Part shown: positions 9,340-18,986 of the stretch, one piece after another
Layout: each line of letters opens with the position of its first letter
Position numbering within the stretch: position 1 is the stretch's first letter
Assembly: GCA_938045275.1 (NCBI GenBank)
Contig: CALIMV010000084.1
Location: forward strand, 1 to 63,385
Source of the DNA: an uncultured Granulosicoccaceae bacterium
GTDB lineage: Bacteria; Pseudomonadota; Gammaproteobacteria; Granulosicoccales; Granulosicoccaceae
Direction: 5' to 3'
Length of the DNA: 63,385 nucleotides
Position numbers and translations under genes: made by a program
Notes under the pieces: generated by a model
What the model was told of the DNA's origin: nothing
Databases searched by the model: none
Seen by the model: the letters and a program-made list of their open reading frames with translations, nothing else

Positions 9340-9360
9340 TGACACTACACTTAAGTGTCA
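9340..9360 (-). promoter_or_regulatory. Inverted repeat upstream of the TPR gene
   Basis: TGACACT (9340-9346) is repeated inverted at 9354-9360, and the inner part acacttaagtgt (9347-9358) is a perfect 12-base palindrome. It sits 57 bases upstream of the TPR start and just beyond the mscL stop. An operator for the TPR gene is the simplest reading. It has no T-run and is a poor terminator. Confidence 0.4.
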
Positions 9361-9389
9361 GGTTCAACAATAATAAAGTGTCTTGCTTT

Positions 9390-9758
9390 TTATTGCTTCT
9401 TCAGCAAATCGCGAATTTCGGTCAGCAATGCTATATCTTCAGCTGGCGTATCTTCTTCGACTTCTGCTTTTTTCATATTATTCATTGCTTTGAGTATCAT
9501 AAAAATAACAAAAGCGACAATAATAAAGTCTATGAGCGCCTGGATAAATGCCCCATACCCAATACTGGCTTCACCCACTTTCACAGCTAATGATGAAAAA
9601 TCCAATCCGCCCATCACTGTTCCAATAAGTGGCATTAGAATATTTTCAACCAACGCACCAACCACTTTTCCGATAGCCGCGCCGATGATAATGCCGACCG
9701 CCATATCCATCAGGCTGCCTTTCATTGCGAACGCTTTAAATTCTGATACTAAACTCAT
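9390..9758 (-). CDS. mscL: Large-conductance mechanosensitive channel MscL
   Basis: A 122-residue inner-membrane channel that opens under membrane tension and protects against hypo-osmotic shock. The N-terminal amphipathic helix [14 protein letters not shown] leads into TM1 ([29 protein letters not shown]), the pore-lining helix. A short periplasmic loop is followed by TM2 ([25 protein letters not shown]) and a charged cytoplasmic helix ending [12 protein letters not shown]. It is somewhat shorter than E. coli MscL (136). ATG 9758 follows ggagaaata, a clear ribosome site. The gene appears monocistronic between the TPR protein and the FMN dehydrogenase. Confidence 0.97.
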   Translation of the reverse strand: MSLVSEFKAFAMKGSLMDMAVGIIIGAAIGKVVGALVENILMPLIGTVMGGLDFSSLAVKVGEASIGYGAFIQALIDFIIVAFVIFMILKAMNNMKKAEVEEDTPAEDIALLTEIRDLLKKQ

Positions 9759-9898
9759 TTATTTCTCCAGGGCAATTGACTCGATGCGATGATCAAGTGG
9801 GATAAATTAACAACGTGATTTTTTCACTGTGTGAATTGATAAAACAACACTGGACATTGTAGACATGGGCATTTGCCGGTAACCTGCCACTTCAGTAT

Positions 9899-11014
9899 CT
9901 AGAGCAATACAGTACTGTCTAACTGGTTGATGTCATTCAACCCCATCTGCGCCAACGCAATACTGGTTTCCTGAGCAATAACATCGCCCAACTGATGCAA
10001 GCCTTTCTCTCCGCCAGCTGCCATCGCGAACAGCAAAGGCCTGCCAAGCATAACGAAATCAGCACCGAGGGCATACGCTTTGCAAATATCCTCGCCTGTA
10101 CGAATTCCACTGTCATAAATCAAAGGAACATCTTCGCCTATGGCATTGCGAATATTGGCTAAAGCAAGAATAGCGCATTGAACACTGTCTAGTTGTCGTC
10201 CGCCATGACTCGACACCTGTATGCCATCAACGCCATGTTCAACCAGGCGTTTAGCGTCACCGGCGTGTAATACACCTTTGACAACCAACTTGCCTTTCCA
10301 CCGTTTTCGAATGCGATCAAGGTAGGCCCAGCTAACGCCGGCACGAGAACGAGTTCGATCAAACGCGCTATTGGTACCATCAAAATTGGCCAGTTGGGGT
10401 GCACCAGAGCGCAAGCTGTTAATCGACCATTGGGGATGAAGTGCAAAGTCTAAAAACTGTCGAGGACCAATCTTGAACGGCATTTTAAATCCGTGACGCA
10501 GCTCACGAGGCCTTCTGCCCACTTCAGGCACATCAACGGTGAATATCAACGTATCGTAGCCAGCCTGCTCCGCTCTATTGATCAGTTCGTCGCAAACATC
10601 TTCATCACCACCGAAGTAAAGCTGGAACCAGGCGTTACCGCCAGCTGCTTTTCCAATGCTTTCCAAGGAGGTTGACGCCGCTGTGGATGCACCGATAGGG
10701 ATATTATGCTCGGCTGCAAACCGCGCCAATATCAGATCGGCACCGGGACAAGACAGATTGCACATACCCATAGGTGAAATACCAAAAGGCAGTCGGCAAT
10801 CCATTCCAAAAATGGATTTTTTAATACTACGATTTTCAACGTCGATCAGTATTCGGGTCTGCAATCGCATTTCCCGGATAGCTTGCTGATTTAATTCATC
10901 GCCAAGACCATAACCAGCAGCGCCATCGATGTAATCGAATACCATCCAAGGCAGACGCTTCCTCGCGATTCGCCGAGCATCCTCGCTAGTGTGGATGTCG
11001 GACCACTTGTACAC
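9899..11014 (-). CDS. FMN-dependent alpha-hydroxy-acid dehydrogenase
   Basis: A 371-residue member of the L-lactate dehydrogenase (LldD)/glycolate oxidase/mandelate dehydrogenase family, which oxidises L-2-hydroxy acids to 2-oxo acids with FMN. Family signatures are the N-terminal FDYIDGAAG, PFGISPMGM, WFQLYFGGD, FTVDVPEVGRRPRE, the flavin-contacting Lys in LVVKGVLHAGDA, and the catalytic His-Arg segment VSSHGGRQLDS. That last motif is usually SNHGGRQLD; Ser replaces Asn here. The substrate cannot be fixed. The start is GTG at 11014, 15 bases after the ppiD stop, so it can be read through from ppiD. No membrane segment is seen, unlike respiratory LldD anchors. Confidence 0.85.
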   Translation of the reverse strand: MYKWSDIHTSEDARRIARKRLPWMVFDYIDGAAGYGLGDELNQQAIREMRLQTRILIDVENRSIKKSIFGMDCRLPFGISPMGMCNLSCPGADLILARFAAEHNIPIGASTAASTSLESIGKAAGGNAWFQLYFGGDEDVCDELINRAEQAGYDTLIFTVDVPEVGRRPRELRHGFKMPFKIGPRQFLDFALHPQWSINSLRSGAPQLANFDGTNSAFDRTRSRAGVSWAYLDRIRKRWKGKLVVKGVLHAGDAKRLVEHGVDGIQVSSHGGRQLDSVQCAILALANIRNAIGEDVPLIYDSGIRTGEDICKAYALGADFVMLGRPLLFAMAAGGEKGLHQLGDVIAQETSIALAQMGLNDINQLDSTVLL

Positions 11015-11029
11015 TTGATTTCGTTACTT

Positions 11030-12967
11030 TTACTGTTCGAAGCTTACATCCGCTTTTTCGCGCAAGTTAGCAATAACAGCGGCCAGTTCGGCCTGTCCTA
11101 AATTCACCTGACTGTTTTGGGGACTCTGTGGACCAGCAGGCTCAGCATTATCGGCTGAGTCTTCGGTATCTTTCGGTTCAGGTGACTCAACAGCCTTCAA
11201 AGCGTAGGCGACCCTATCGCCATTTAGCAAAGCAACCGACTTTACCAATACCTTGCCTTCTGCAGGCTTTGCCAAAGCATAAATTTCTCGGATTGCGTTC
11301 GCATCAATCACCGTTGAGTCGCGAGTTAGTTTTTCATTTGTAGTAGCGGTAGCATTTGGGTCATCCTTTGCCACTTTGCTAACAGGGGTCCCTTTAAGCA
11401 TCAGTGCCACTGCATTCTTGGCCGCCTCTTCCAATTGCGCTTCAGCCCCTTCGCGCTTTAACGTATTGGTTACATCATCTTTAACGTCATCGAGTGTTTT
11501 GGGGCGTGGTCCTTCATGTTCGATGGTACGAACGGCAACCACATGACCCGGGCCTATTTCGAGTAGATCTGAATTGTTCTTATTTTCCAGTACATCTTCA
11601 CTGAATGCTGCCGATAAAATTAACGGATTAGACAAGAGCGGATCGCTTTGTGTATCAGCATCGATCCAATCAGATTTCATTATTTCTACATTGGATGCAT
11701 CAGCAGCAACTTCTAAAGACTCAGGATCGCTTGCAATGTTTTCTTCCATTGCAGTGCGCAATTCCAAAAACTCAATGTCAGCGGCATCGTTCTGCAAAAG
11801 CGACACAATGCTTTCTTTGGCGTCTTCAAAAGGCGTAATAACAGCGGGTTCATATTTATCGAGCTTAATCAGATGAACGCCAAATCGTGTTTTTACCACC
11901 CCACTGAGTTCATCAACTTCTTCCAGTTCAGTTGCAGCTTCGACGTATTGCGGTTCTAAATACTCAGCTTCCAGTAAACCGAGACTTCCACCTGCCTGCG
12001 CCGAGCCGATATCGTCAGATAACTCTTTTGCTAAATCGGCAAATGCTTCGCCTGCTGCTATACGTGCTTTTATCGCCTCAATCTCAGCGGTCTTGGCAGC
12101 AACCTCGTCTGCGTCACCGGCATCGGCTACTTCAAGCAAGATATGTGAGGTTTCTCGAACCGCTTGAGTTGTTATGAACTCTGAATTATTGTCGTTGTAG
12201 TACGCTTCAACCTCTTCATCGCTGACCTCTACTGCCGCTGCAAGATCAGATTTTTTCAGTTCGATGTATTCAATTTTTGCCCGCTCTGGAAACTGGTAGT
12301 TATCGGCATTTTCATCGAAGTAGTCACTTATCTGTTCATCGGTCACTTCAATATTTTCAATCGCTTTATCGATTGAATAGGTTACAAAGTCGATCGTTCT
12401 TGTTTGGCCTTGCAGGGTTTCGAGTCGCTCAGTTTCATTAGGTAGTTCAAAGTTAGTTGCCGCAATGCCTGCCCTGAACTGGGTAACAGCCGCACTTGCA
12501 CGCAGTGATTCTTCGTAATTGCCGACATTGTCCAGGCTTCCTTGAATCATGTTCTGGTAACGTTCTGCGTCGAATTTTCCATCGACTTGGAATCGAGGGT
12601 CGTTTCGTATGGCGCGGCCTAATGTTTCATCGCCAACAGCAAACTTGTATTCTTCAACTGTGTTGTTCACAACAATTTCCGTCACCAGACTGTCTAATGC
12701 CTGACCTCGGATAGTTTCGTCAGAAAACAGATTTTGTGGAATATTGCCTCCAAACATCTGTTGATACTGACCTTTAAGCGCATTGTATGCACGATCAACC
12801 TGTAAATCGTTGATGGGCACACCGTCGACTTCCGCAACGTCGTTATAAGCACTCCCACCAAGGTAAGAGCCGATACCCACCAACGCAAACGGAATACAAA
12901 TAATAGTTATCAAGGTGTACTTGATAGGTTTGGAGTTGCGAACGGTTTCTCTGAGGTCAAGTAACAT
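11030..12967 (-). CDS. ppiD: Periplasmic folding chaperone PpiD
   Basis: A 645-residue inner-membrane-anchored chaperone at the SecYEG exit. One N-terminal transmembrane segment (about 16-40, IKYTLITIICIPFALVGIGSYLGG) is followed by a SurA-N-like chaperone domain (about 45-200) and a parvulin-type rotamase domain (about 265-365: ETSHILLEV, ELSDDIGSAQAGGSLGLLE, VKTRFGVHLIKLD). The second half forms the rest of the chaperone cradle, with an acidic/Pro-rich insert (ESPEPKDTEDSADNAEP) near the C-terminus. Length and order agree with PpiD (about 620). The position after lon-hupB is the classical one, here with two tRNA genes and a terminator between. ATG 12967. Confidence 0.93.
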   Translation of the reverse strand: MLLDLRETVRNSKPIKYTLITIICIPFALVGIGSYLGGSAYNDVAEVDGVPINDLQVDRAYNALKGQYQQMFGGNIPQNLFSDETIRGQALDSLVTEIVVNNTVEEYKFAVGDETLGRAIRNDPRFQVDGKFDAERYQNMIQGSLDNVGNYEESLRASAAVTQFRAGIAATNFELPNETERLETLQGQTRTIDFVTYSIDKAIENIEVTDEQISDYFDENADNYQFPERAKIEYIELKKSDLAAAVEVSDEEVEAYYNDNNSEFITTQAVRETSHILLEVADAGDADEVAAKTAEIEAIKARIAAGEAFADLAKELSDDIGSAQAGGSLGLLEAEYLEPQYVEAATELEEVDELSGVVKTRFGVHLIKLDKYEPAVITPFEDAKESIVSLLQNDAADIEFLELRTAMEENIASDPESLEVAADASNVEIMKSDWIDADTQSDPLLSNPLILSAAFSEDVLENKNNSDLLEIGPGHVVAVRTIEHEGPRPKTLDDVKDDVTNTLKREGAEAQLEEAAKNAVALMLKGTPVSKVAKDDPNATATTNEKLTRDSTVIDANAIREIYALAKPAEGKVLVKSVALLNGDRVAYALKAVESPEPKDTEDSADNAEPAGPQSPQNSQVNLGQAELAAVIANLREKADVSFEQ

Positions 12968-13099
12968 GATGACGGCCTAAGCTAACGACGAAATTAGATA
13001 ATAAAATTTTGGATGCACAGCCACACGAGGACGTGTATGCAACCAGTTTCATTTGTACAAAAACTTTTACACAATGCTTTTACGTATAGGTATACGAGC

Positions 13100-13131
13100 A
13101 AAAAAAAAGGGTGCCTGAGCACCCGTTTTTT
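13100..13131 (-). terminator. Rho-independent terminator after hupB-tRNA-Val-tRNA-Asp
   Basis: The stem gggtgc (13109-13114) and gcaccc (13119-13124) with loop ctga is flanked by nine A residues on the left and a T-run on the right, so it can act in both directions. On the minus strand it lies just past the tRNA-Asp 3' end (13173) and ends the hupB-tRNA transcript before ppiD. The rest of 12968-13172 shows nothing recognisable. Confidence 0.8.
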
Positions 13132-13172
13132 ATAAGAGACTAACCTTAATCTATTAGTTCCCTCGGTACCAA

Positions 13173-13249
13173 TGGCGGAGCGGACGGGACTCGAACCCGC
13201 GACCCCCGGCGTGACAGGCCGGTATTCTAACCAACTGAACTACCGCTCC
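13173..13249 (-). tRNA. tRNA-Asp (GTC)
   Basis: A 77-base cloverleaf including the encoded CCA. Acceptor GGAGCGG pairs with CCGCTCC, the D-arm contains TAGTTCAGT, the anticodon loop is CTGTCAC with anticodon GTC, and the T-loop is TTCGAGT. The sequence is close to E. coli tRNA-Asp. It lies 140 bases after tRNA-Val and is probably processed from the same hupB transcript. Confidence 0.97.
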
Positions 13250-13389
13250 AAATGCTTAAACGCTTACGTCTTTCGACTTCACGTATTCCAAATTCAAAGC
13301 GGACTATCGAGCAAACCGCTTTGACGCAAACTTTATCAGCTAACTATAAATTGATCTAACTACAAGCTCATTTTACAGTCAGCTAATTT

Positions 13390-13465
13390 TGGTGGGTGCT
13401 GAGGGGATCGAACCCCCGACCCTCGCCTTGTAAGGGCGATGCTCTACCAGCTGAGCTAAGCACCC
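13390..13465 (-). tRNA. tRNA-Val (TAC)
   Basis: A 76-base cloverleaf with encoded CCA. Acceptor GGGTGCT pairs with AGCACCC, the D-arm is TAGCTCAGCTGG, the anticodon loop CTTACAA carries TAC, and the T-loop is TTCGATC. The 5' end is only seven bases after the hupB stop codon, so it must be excised from the hupB message. Confidence 0.97.
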
Positions 13466-13472
13466 AAGCCGG

Positions 13473-13745
13473 CTAGTTTACAGTTTCTTTTAAAGCTTTA
13501 CCAGCTTTAAAGCTAGGAACATTTGATGCTTTTATCGCTAAGGGTTCACCGGTGCGTGGATTACGACCTGTGCGAGCTTCTCTGTGTCTTACAAGAAAAG
13601 TGCCGAACCCTACTAACGTAACCTGTTCACCATCTTTAAGTGCAGCTGCAACAGAATCGAGCACAGCATCTACTGCCGTTGCCGCTTCTGTTTTAGACAT
13701 GTCAGCTTTCGCTGCTACCGCATCAACAAATTCAGCTTTGTTCAT
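13473..13745 (-). CDS. hupB: DNA-binding protein HU-beta
   Basis: A 90-residue nucleoid protein of the HU family: MNKAEFVDAVAAKADMSK at the start, VTLVGFGTF in the middle, and the DNA-inserting arm ending RTGRNPRTGEPL with the conserved RNP. The C-terminus is VPSFKAGKALKETVN. HU bends DNA without strict sequence preference and compacts the chromosome. It follows lon in the same direction, as in most gammaproteobacteria, with a 228-base gap that should hold its own promoter. ATG 13745. Confidence 0.97.
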   Translation of the reverse strand: MNKAEFVDAVAAKADMSKTEAATAVDAVLDSVAAALKDGEQVTLVGFGTFLVRHREARTGRNPRTGEPLAIKASNVPSFKAGKALKETVN

Positions 13746-13973
13746 TTAATGCTTTCCCCGTTTCTTTTTTGGTCAATTGTAAATATCCCAGTGCGCAACC
13801 CGCTCTGGCGATTTCTATCATAATACGTCATTAACGCCCATAAACCCACTGTTTTAGCGGGTTACAGCCTGTGAATTATCCGGTAATGGTGGTAAAACTA
13901 CCTGACTAATCCTTTATATCTAGACCGCAGATTCGTACTTAGCAAGTCAGACTAGTCAAATAGTTACCAGGTA

Positions 13974-16409
13974 TCAATGATGACGAATGCTGCCAACATC
14001 ACCCTTTTCGGCTTCATCAGTCGATGATTTAACCTTTTCGCCTAGGGTGGCAGACTCGTTTGTTGGGGTCGATTCCAGCGCAATCTCAAGAACCTCATCA
14101 ATCCATTGAACTGGACGAATTTCGAGTCCTTCCAGAATATCGTCTGGAATCTCGGCTAAATCTTTCTTGTTTTCCAGAGGAATGATCACTGTGTTAATAC
14201 TACCTCTCTGTGCGGCAAGCAGTTTTTCCTTGAGGCCACCAATGGGAAGCACTTCTCCACGCAGCGTTATTTCTCCTGTCATGGCGATATCCGCACGCAC
14301 AGCAACCTGCGTCAGAGACGAAACCAGAGCGGTACACATACCTATGCCGGCACTGGGTCCGTCTTTTGGAGTTGCTCCTTCAGGAACATGCACATGAAGA
14401 TCATTCTTTTCATGGAAATCTTCATCCAGTCCTAGTGATTGCGCACGGCTGCGAACAACCATCATGGCAGCTTGAATCGACTCTTGCATGACATCGCCGA
14501 GCTGTCCTGTGTAACTCAATTTGCCTTTACCCGGAACAATTGCGCTTTCTATCGTCAGCAATTCACCGCCAACTTGTGTCCAGGCCAAGCCTGTTACTTG
14601 TCCAACTTGATTCTTTTCGTCTGCACGTCCAAAACGAAAACGTTGTACACCAAGGTAGTCACCCACATTATCAGCGTCGACTATAACTTGCTCTGGTGAT
14701 TCTTCGCCCATGACTTGTCGAACAACCTTCCGACATACTTTGGAGATCTCTCTTTCGAGATTTCGCACACCAGCCTCGCGAGTATAAGACCGGATCATTG
14801 ACATGATTGCTTCGTCTTGAATTTCAATTTCCTGATCGCCTAAACCATTGTCTTTCATTTTGCGAGGAACCAGGTAACGATCGGCAATATTAAATTTCTC
14901 CTTCTCCGTATACCCAGGAATGCGAATAACTTCCATGCGGTCGAGTAGCGGCTCGGGAATGTTCATTGTATTGGCAGTCGCCACGAACATGACATCTGAC
15001 AAATCAAACTCTACTTCCAGATAGTGGTCAGTGAACGTGTGATTTTGTTCTGGGTCGAGCACCTCTAGTAAAGCAGACGATGGATCACCTCGAAAATCGG
15101 TAGACATTTTATCGATTTCATCGAGCAGTATAAGTGGGTTGCGTTTTCCTACCTTCGCCAGATTCTGCACAATTTTTCCTGGCATGGAGCCAATGTATGT
15201 GCGTCGATGGCCGCGAATTTCCGCTTCATCACGTACCCCGCCCAACGCCATTCGACTAAATTTTCTTCCAGTTGCACGGGCAATAGATTTACCCAGTGAA
15301 GTCTTACCTACTCCTGGAGGTCCTACCAGGCACAAAATAGGGCCTTTGGCTTTCTTGACTCGTCGCTGTACAGCAAGGTATTCGAGAATGCGTTCCTTTA
15401 CTTTCTCAAGACCATAGTGATCGTCCTCGAGCGTTTGTTCAGCATCTGCTAGCGATTTAATCAGTTTCGATTTTTTCTTCCACGGCAGTCCAACCAGTGT
15501 GTCAATATAGTTGCGCACCACTGTTGCTTCTGCAGACATCGGTGACATCATTTTTAGTTTGTTTAATTCGCCCGTGGCTTTTTTCCGGGCTTCTTTGGAC
15601 AAGCCCTTTTTCTCGATTTTGGCAGCCAGATCTTCAAGCTCGTTTGGCACATCGTCCATTTCACCAAGCTCTTTGTGAATGGCCTTCATTTGCTCATTCA
15701 GGTAGTACTCTCGTTGGCTCTTCTCCATTTGCTGTTTAACTCGACCGCGCACACGTTTTTCAACCTGTAGTAAGTCCAGCTCGGATTCCATTAAGTGAAG
15801 CAGATGCTCGAGTCGTTCTGACGCATCGAAAAGCTCCAGAATTTTTTGTTTCTCATCGACTTTCAAAGACATTTGAGCTGCGATCATATCGGCAAGACGA
15901 TCAGCTTCCTCAACACCTGCGATGGAACTCAGAATTTCTGGCGGTACCTTCTTGTTCATTTTTACGTATTGATCGAACATGTCAGTTACCGTTCGAATCA
16001 GTACACCCGTTTTCTTATCGTCGATATCGACATTGCCGACTTCAGGTCGGGTGTATTCGGCACTGAAGAAACCGCCTTGCTGATGTTCAGTGCGGGTCAG
16101 CTTAACTCTTTGCTGACCTTCAACCAGAACTTTTATTGTGCCGTTTGGTAGCTTCAATAACTGCAATATAGTGGCGACGGTACCGACTTCATGTATGTCA
16201 TCAGGCCCAGGCTCATCGATGGATGCCTTGGTTTGCGCCGCCAGAATAATCCGCTTGTCTTTGGACATGGCGGCATCTAAAGCCTCTATAGATTTATCCC
16301 GGCCAACGAATAACGGGATAACCATATGTGGGTATACAACAACATCGCGTAGCGGCAACACAGGCAACAACTCTGCGTGTTGTTCATTGATATTATTTGA
16401 ATCTGTCAC
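13974..16409 (-). CDS. lon: ATP-dependent protease Lon
   Basis: An 811-residue cytoplasmic AAA+ serine protease that degrades misfolded and regulatory proteins. Domains in order: the LON N-domain ([24 protein letters not shown] onward, about 15-205), a helical linker, the AAA+ module with Walker [10 protein letters not shown] and Walker [10 protein letters not shown], and the protease domain with catalytic Ser in [11 protein letters not shown] and Lys in [10 protein letters not shown]. The tail (about 30 residues after EVLEIALE) is acidic and variable. E. coli Lon is 784 residues. ATG 16409. The gene order clpP-clpX-lon-hupB is conserved; a terminator upstream separates it from clpX, so lon has its own promoter. 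Confidence 0.98.
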   Translation of the reverse strand: MTDSNNINEQHAELLPVLPLRDVVVYPHMVIPLFVGRDKSIEALDAAMSKDKRIILAAQTKASIDEPGPDDIHEVGTVATILQLLKLPNGTIKVLVEGQQRVKLTRTEHQQGGFFSAEYTRPEVGNVDIDDKKTGVLIRTVTDMFDQYVKMNKKVPPEILSSIAGVEEADRLADMIAAQMSLKVDEKQKILELFDASERLEHLLHLMESELDLLQVEKRVRGRVKQQMEKSQREYYLNEQMKAIHKELGEMDDVPNELEDLAAKIEKKGLSKEARKKATGELNKLKMMSPMSAEATVVRNYIDTLVGLPWKKKSKLIKSLADAEQTLEDDHYGLEKVKERILEYLAVQRRVKKAKGPILCLVGPPGVGKTSLGKSIARATGRKFSRMALGGVRDEAEIRGHRRTYIGSMPGKIVQNLAKVGKRNPLILLDEIDKMSTDFRGDPSSALLEVLDPEQNHTFTDHYLEVEFDLSDVMFVATANTMNIPEPLLDRMEVIRIPGYTEKEKFNIADRYLVPRKMKDNGLGDQEIEIQDEAIMSMIRSYTREAGVRNLEREISKVCRKVVRQVMGEESPEQVIVDADNVGDYLGVQRFRFGRADEKNQVGQVTGLAWTQVGGELLTIESAIVPGKGKLSYTGQLGDVMQESIQAAMMVVRSRAQSLGLDEDFHEKNDLHVHVPEGATPKDGPSAGIGMCTALVSSLTQVAVRADIAMTGEITLRGEVLPIGGLKEKLLAAQRGSINTVIIPLENKKDLAEIPDDILEGLEIRPVQWIDEVLEIALESTPTNESATLGEKVKSSTDEAEKGDVGSIRHH

Positions 16410-16767
16410 TCATCCATTCCCATGTGCGTAAATCGGTTCGCGAAGGTAAAGGTGCATACTTTCAGCATACACGACAACTTATATACGTAAACTCAGAATT
16501 CAAGGATTTAACCTTAATTACGAAGGGTAATAGGGTACGTTTAGCCATAAAATGGTAATAATTGGAATGGAAACAGATCTGAAATCAAACACCCTAAAAG
16601 ATGTAGGGCTATTCTAATTAGGTTACATGATAACGGCAAAAACCCGAACAAGTCGGGTTTTGACGATCAAGATTTGACGATTGAGGAATTCGGCTAAGTT
16701 TAAAATCAGGCCAAAAAATCAGCCCAACCAGAACTGGAACAGCTCTGCCGATCTCGCCGATATAAGC
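16410..16767. other. clpX-lon intergenic region
   Basis: 358 bases with no gene. It holds the clpX terminator (16638-16662) and, nearer lon, the lon promoter region. A sequence reading TTGAATTC then TATATAAG on the minus strand lies at about 16480-16505, but the spacing fits neither a sigma70 nor a sigma32 promoter well. I therefore do not mark a promoter. Confidence 0.5.
16638..16662 (-). terminator. Bidirectional hairpin terminator after clpX
   Basis: A perfect nine-base-pair stem, aaaacccga (16639-16647) and tcgggtttt (16653-16661), with loop acaag. The T/A runs lie within the stem itself. It lies 106 bases past the clpX stop on the minus strand and separates clpX from lon. Confidence 0.6.
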
Positions 16768-18060
16768 TTAGTCGTCTGAAGCAGCCCGACGATACTTCTC
16801 CTCTTCAATGACTTTCTCCTGCCCTTCAAGCAGCAGATACGGTTTACACTCACCACGAACAACAGCGCCATCGAGTATCACTTTCTTGACGTTCTCCAGC
16901 CTTGGTAATTCGTACATGGTTTCCAACAGTACGTTTTCCAGAATGGTCCGCAAACCACGAGCGCCTGTTTTACGCTCGAGAGAGTTCTTGGCCACTGCCT
17001 GCAATGCGTCTTTTCGAAATTCGATATCGACATCTTCCATTGATAAAAGCTTTTCATATTGCTTGGTAATAGCGTTTTTGGGTTCAATCAAAATACGCAC
17101 CAACGCTTCTTCGTCAAGCTCTTCAAGTGTTGCCACGACTGGGAGTCGACCAACAAATTCTGGAATCAATCCGAATTGAATAAGATCTTGCGCTTCAATA
17201 TCGAGCAGCATCTCGCCAATGTTCTTGCTGTCATCTTTTGACTTCACTTCAGCGGCAAAACCAATTCCGCCTTTCTCAGAGCGTTCCTGGATGATTTTTT
17301 CGAGACCTGCAAACGCACCACCGCACACAAACAAAATGTTTGATGTATCAACTTGCAAAAACTCTTGCTGTGGATGCTTGCGCCCGCCTTGTGGCGGTAC
17401 TGACGCAACAGTACCTTCGATCAGTTTGAGCAGTGCCTGTTGCACACCTTCACCCGAAACATCGCGAGTAATGGACGGGTTATCCGATTTACGGGATATT
17501 TTGTCGATCTCATCGATATAAACTATGCCCGTTTGCGCCTTTTCGACATCGTAGTCGCATTTTTGCAGTAGCTTCTGAATGATATTTTCAACGTCTTCAC
17601 CAACATAACCGGCTTCAGTAAGCGTGGTTGCGTCTGCAATAGTGAATGGCACATTTAATGTGCGGGCAAGCGTTTCGGCCAGTAGGGTTTTACCCGATCC
17701 GGTTGGGCCAATAAGCAGGATGTTGCTTTTTGCCAACTCAACGTCGCCCTTTTTATCTTTGTACTCCAGTCGTTTGTAGTGGTTGTATACAGCTACTGAG
17801 AGTATTTTCTTGGCTTTGGCTTGTCCGATGACGTAAGAATCAAGCAATTCGTTTATTTCATGCGGCTTAGGCAGCGCACTTTCACCGGTATCGCCCTGAT
17901 CCTGCATCTCCTCGGTAATGATGTCATTACATAGATCGACGCACTCGTCACAAATAAATACGGACGGTCCCGCAATTAGCTTGCGGACCTCATGCTGACT
18001 TTTACCGCAAAAAGAGCAGTAAAGCAGCTTGCCGTCTTCTTTTTTGTTGTCTTCGCTCAT
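16768..18060 (-). CDS. clpX: ATP-dependent Clp protease ATP-binding subunit ClpX
   Basis: A 430-residue AAA+ unfoldase that feeds ClpP. The N-terminal zinc-binding domain has two CxxC pairs (YCSFCGK and [10 protein letters not shown]). The ATPase has Walker [16 protein letters not shown] and Walker [11 protein letters not shown]. The ClpP-docking IGF loop is present in [11 protein letters not shown]. Sensor residues lie in the C-terminal [21 protein letters not shown]. Length is close to E. coli ClpX (424). It lies 141 bases downstream of clpP, with a long hairpin between them, and is followed by a terminator. ATG 18060. Confidence 0.98.
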   Translation of the reverse strand: MSEDNKKEDGKLLYCSFCGKSQHEVRKLIAGPSVFICDECVDLCNDIITEEMQDQGDTGESALPKPHEINELLDSYVIGQAKAKKILSVAVYNHYKRLEYKDKKGDVELAKSNILLIGPTGSGKTLLAETLARTLNVPFTIADATTLTEAGYVGEDVENIIQKLLQKCDYDVEKAQTGIVYIDEIDKISRKSDNPSITRDVSGEGVQQALLKLIEGTVASVPPQGGRKHPQQEFLQVDTSNILFVCGGAFAGLEKIIQERSEKGGIGFAAEVKSKDDSKNIGEMLLDIEAQDLIQFGLIPEFVGRLPVVATLEELDEEALVRILIEPKNAITKQYEKLLSMEDVDIEFRKDALQAVAKNSLERKTGARGLRTILENVLLETMYELPRLENVKKVILDGAVVRGECKPYLLLEGQEKVIEEEKYRRAASDD

Positions 18061-18109
18061 GCTTTTCTAAACCTTTGCCTTCACCACACCTTGCCGTGTT
18101 TTACCTGAT

Positions 18110-18171
18110 ATTTCAAGGGGGTGTATGTGACCACTCTCATTGTTGTTGAGAGCGTCACACACCATTGAAAT
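18110..18171 (-). other. Long interrupted hairpin between clpP and clpX
   Basis: Four nested complementary blocks fold this 62-base stretch on itself: atttcaa/ttgaaat, ggtgt/acacc, gtgac/gtcac and ctctca/tgagag, around the seven-base loop ttgttgt (18140-18146). That gives 23 base pairs with small bulges. There is no T-run, so it is not a standard terminator. In the clpP-clpX transcript it could be a processing or attenuation site. Confidence 0.6.
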
Positions 18172-18201
18172 TCCGATGAAAATTGCGTCTCATCCTTGCC
18201 C

Positions 18202-18915
18202 TCAGGCGTCTTTTCCGTTTTGTTCGCCGCCAGGTGATACCGTACCGCTACTGGCAACATCCAACTCATCTGAACGGGAGTGGACAATTCTGTCAACTAA
18301 CCCATAGGCCAGCGCGTCCTCAGCCGTCATAAAATTGTCTCTCTCGGTATCCTGCTGCACTTTTTCAGGGGTCTGATTGCAGTGTTTGGCCATCAACACG
18401 TTCATTCGTTCCTTCATGGCCAGTATTTCCCTTGCGTGGATGTCTATGTCCGTAGCCTGTCCCTGAAAGCCGGCTGAAGGCTGATGGATCATAACCCGAG
18501 AGTTAGGCAGCAAAAACCGTTTCTCGGGGGCACCAGAGGCAAGTAGAAATGCGCCCATACTGGCAGCCTGCCCAATGCAAAGTGTGCTCACAGGTGGCTT
18601 GATAAACTGCATGGTGTCGTAAATTGCCATACCGGCAGTCACTGAACCACCAGGTGAGTTGATATACAAAGATATTTCTTTGTCCGGATTTTCAGACTCC
18701 AAAAATAACAATTGAGCAACGATAACGTTGGCCATGAAGTCTTCGACCTGCCCGACCATGAAAATAACGCGCTCTTTGAGTAATCGCGAATAGATATCGA
18801 ACGAACGCTCACCTCGCGGTGTTTGTTCGATAACCATTGGGATCATGCCTGTAGCCGAAACTTCCGGAGCTGAGCCGCCAGGTACTGATGTAGTTGATGT
18901 GAAACCAAAACTCAT
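18202..18915 (-). CDS. clpP: ATP-dependent Clp protease proteolytic subunit ClpP
   Basis: A 237-residue serine protease that forms the tetradecameric ClpP chamber. The catalytic triad is visible: Ser119 in GQAASMGA, His144 in VMIHQPSAG, and an Asp in the RDNFM segment. The core starts at about residue 25 ([22 protein letters not shown]), so residues 1-24 resemble the propeptide that ClpP removes itself. The C-terminus is about 17 residues longer than in E. coli ([16 protein letters not shown]). ATG 18915, 71 bases after the tig stop. It is co-oriented with tig and clpX. Confidence 0.97.
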   Translation of the reverse strand: MSFGFTSTTSVPGGSAPEVSATGMIPMVIEQTPRGERSFDIYSRLLKERVIFMVGQVEDFMANVIVAQLLFLESENPDKEISLYINSPGGSVTAGMAIYDTMQFIKPPVSTLCIGQAASMGAFLLASGAPEKRFLLPNSRVMIHQPSAGFQGQATDIDIHAREILAMKERMNVLMAKHCNQTPEKVQQDTERDNFMTAEDALAYGLVDRIVHSRSDELDVASSGTVSPGGEQNGKDA

Positions 18916-18986
18916 GGTCTGTTTTCTCTCGTTTTTACTCGATCAAGTTTATTCGACTAAGACTTATGTCGGATAGTCTAATTAAA

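Noticed and set aside
16470-16510. Sigma32 or sigma70 promoter for lon
   Set aside because: TTGAATTC and TATATAAG are present, but the spacing is too short for either class.
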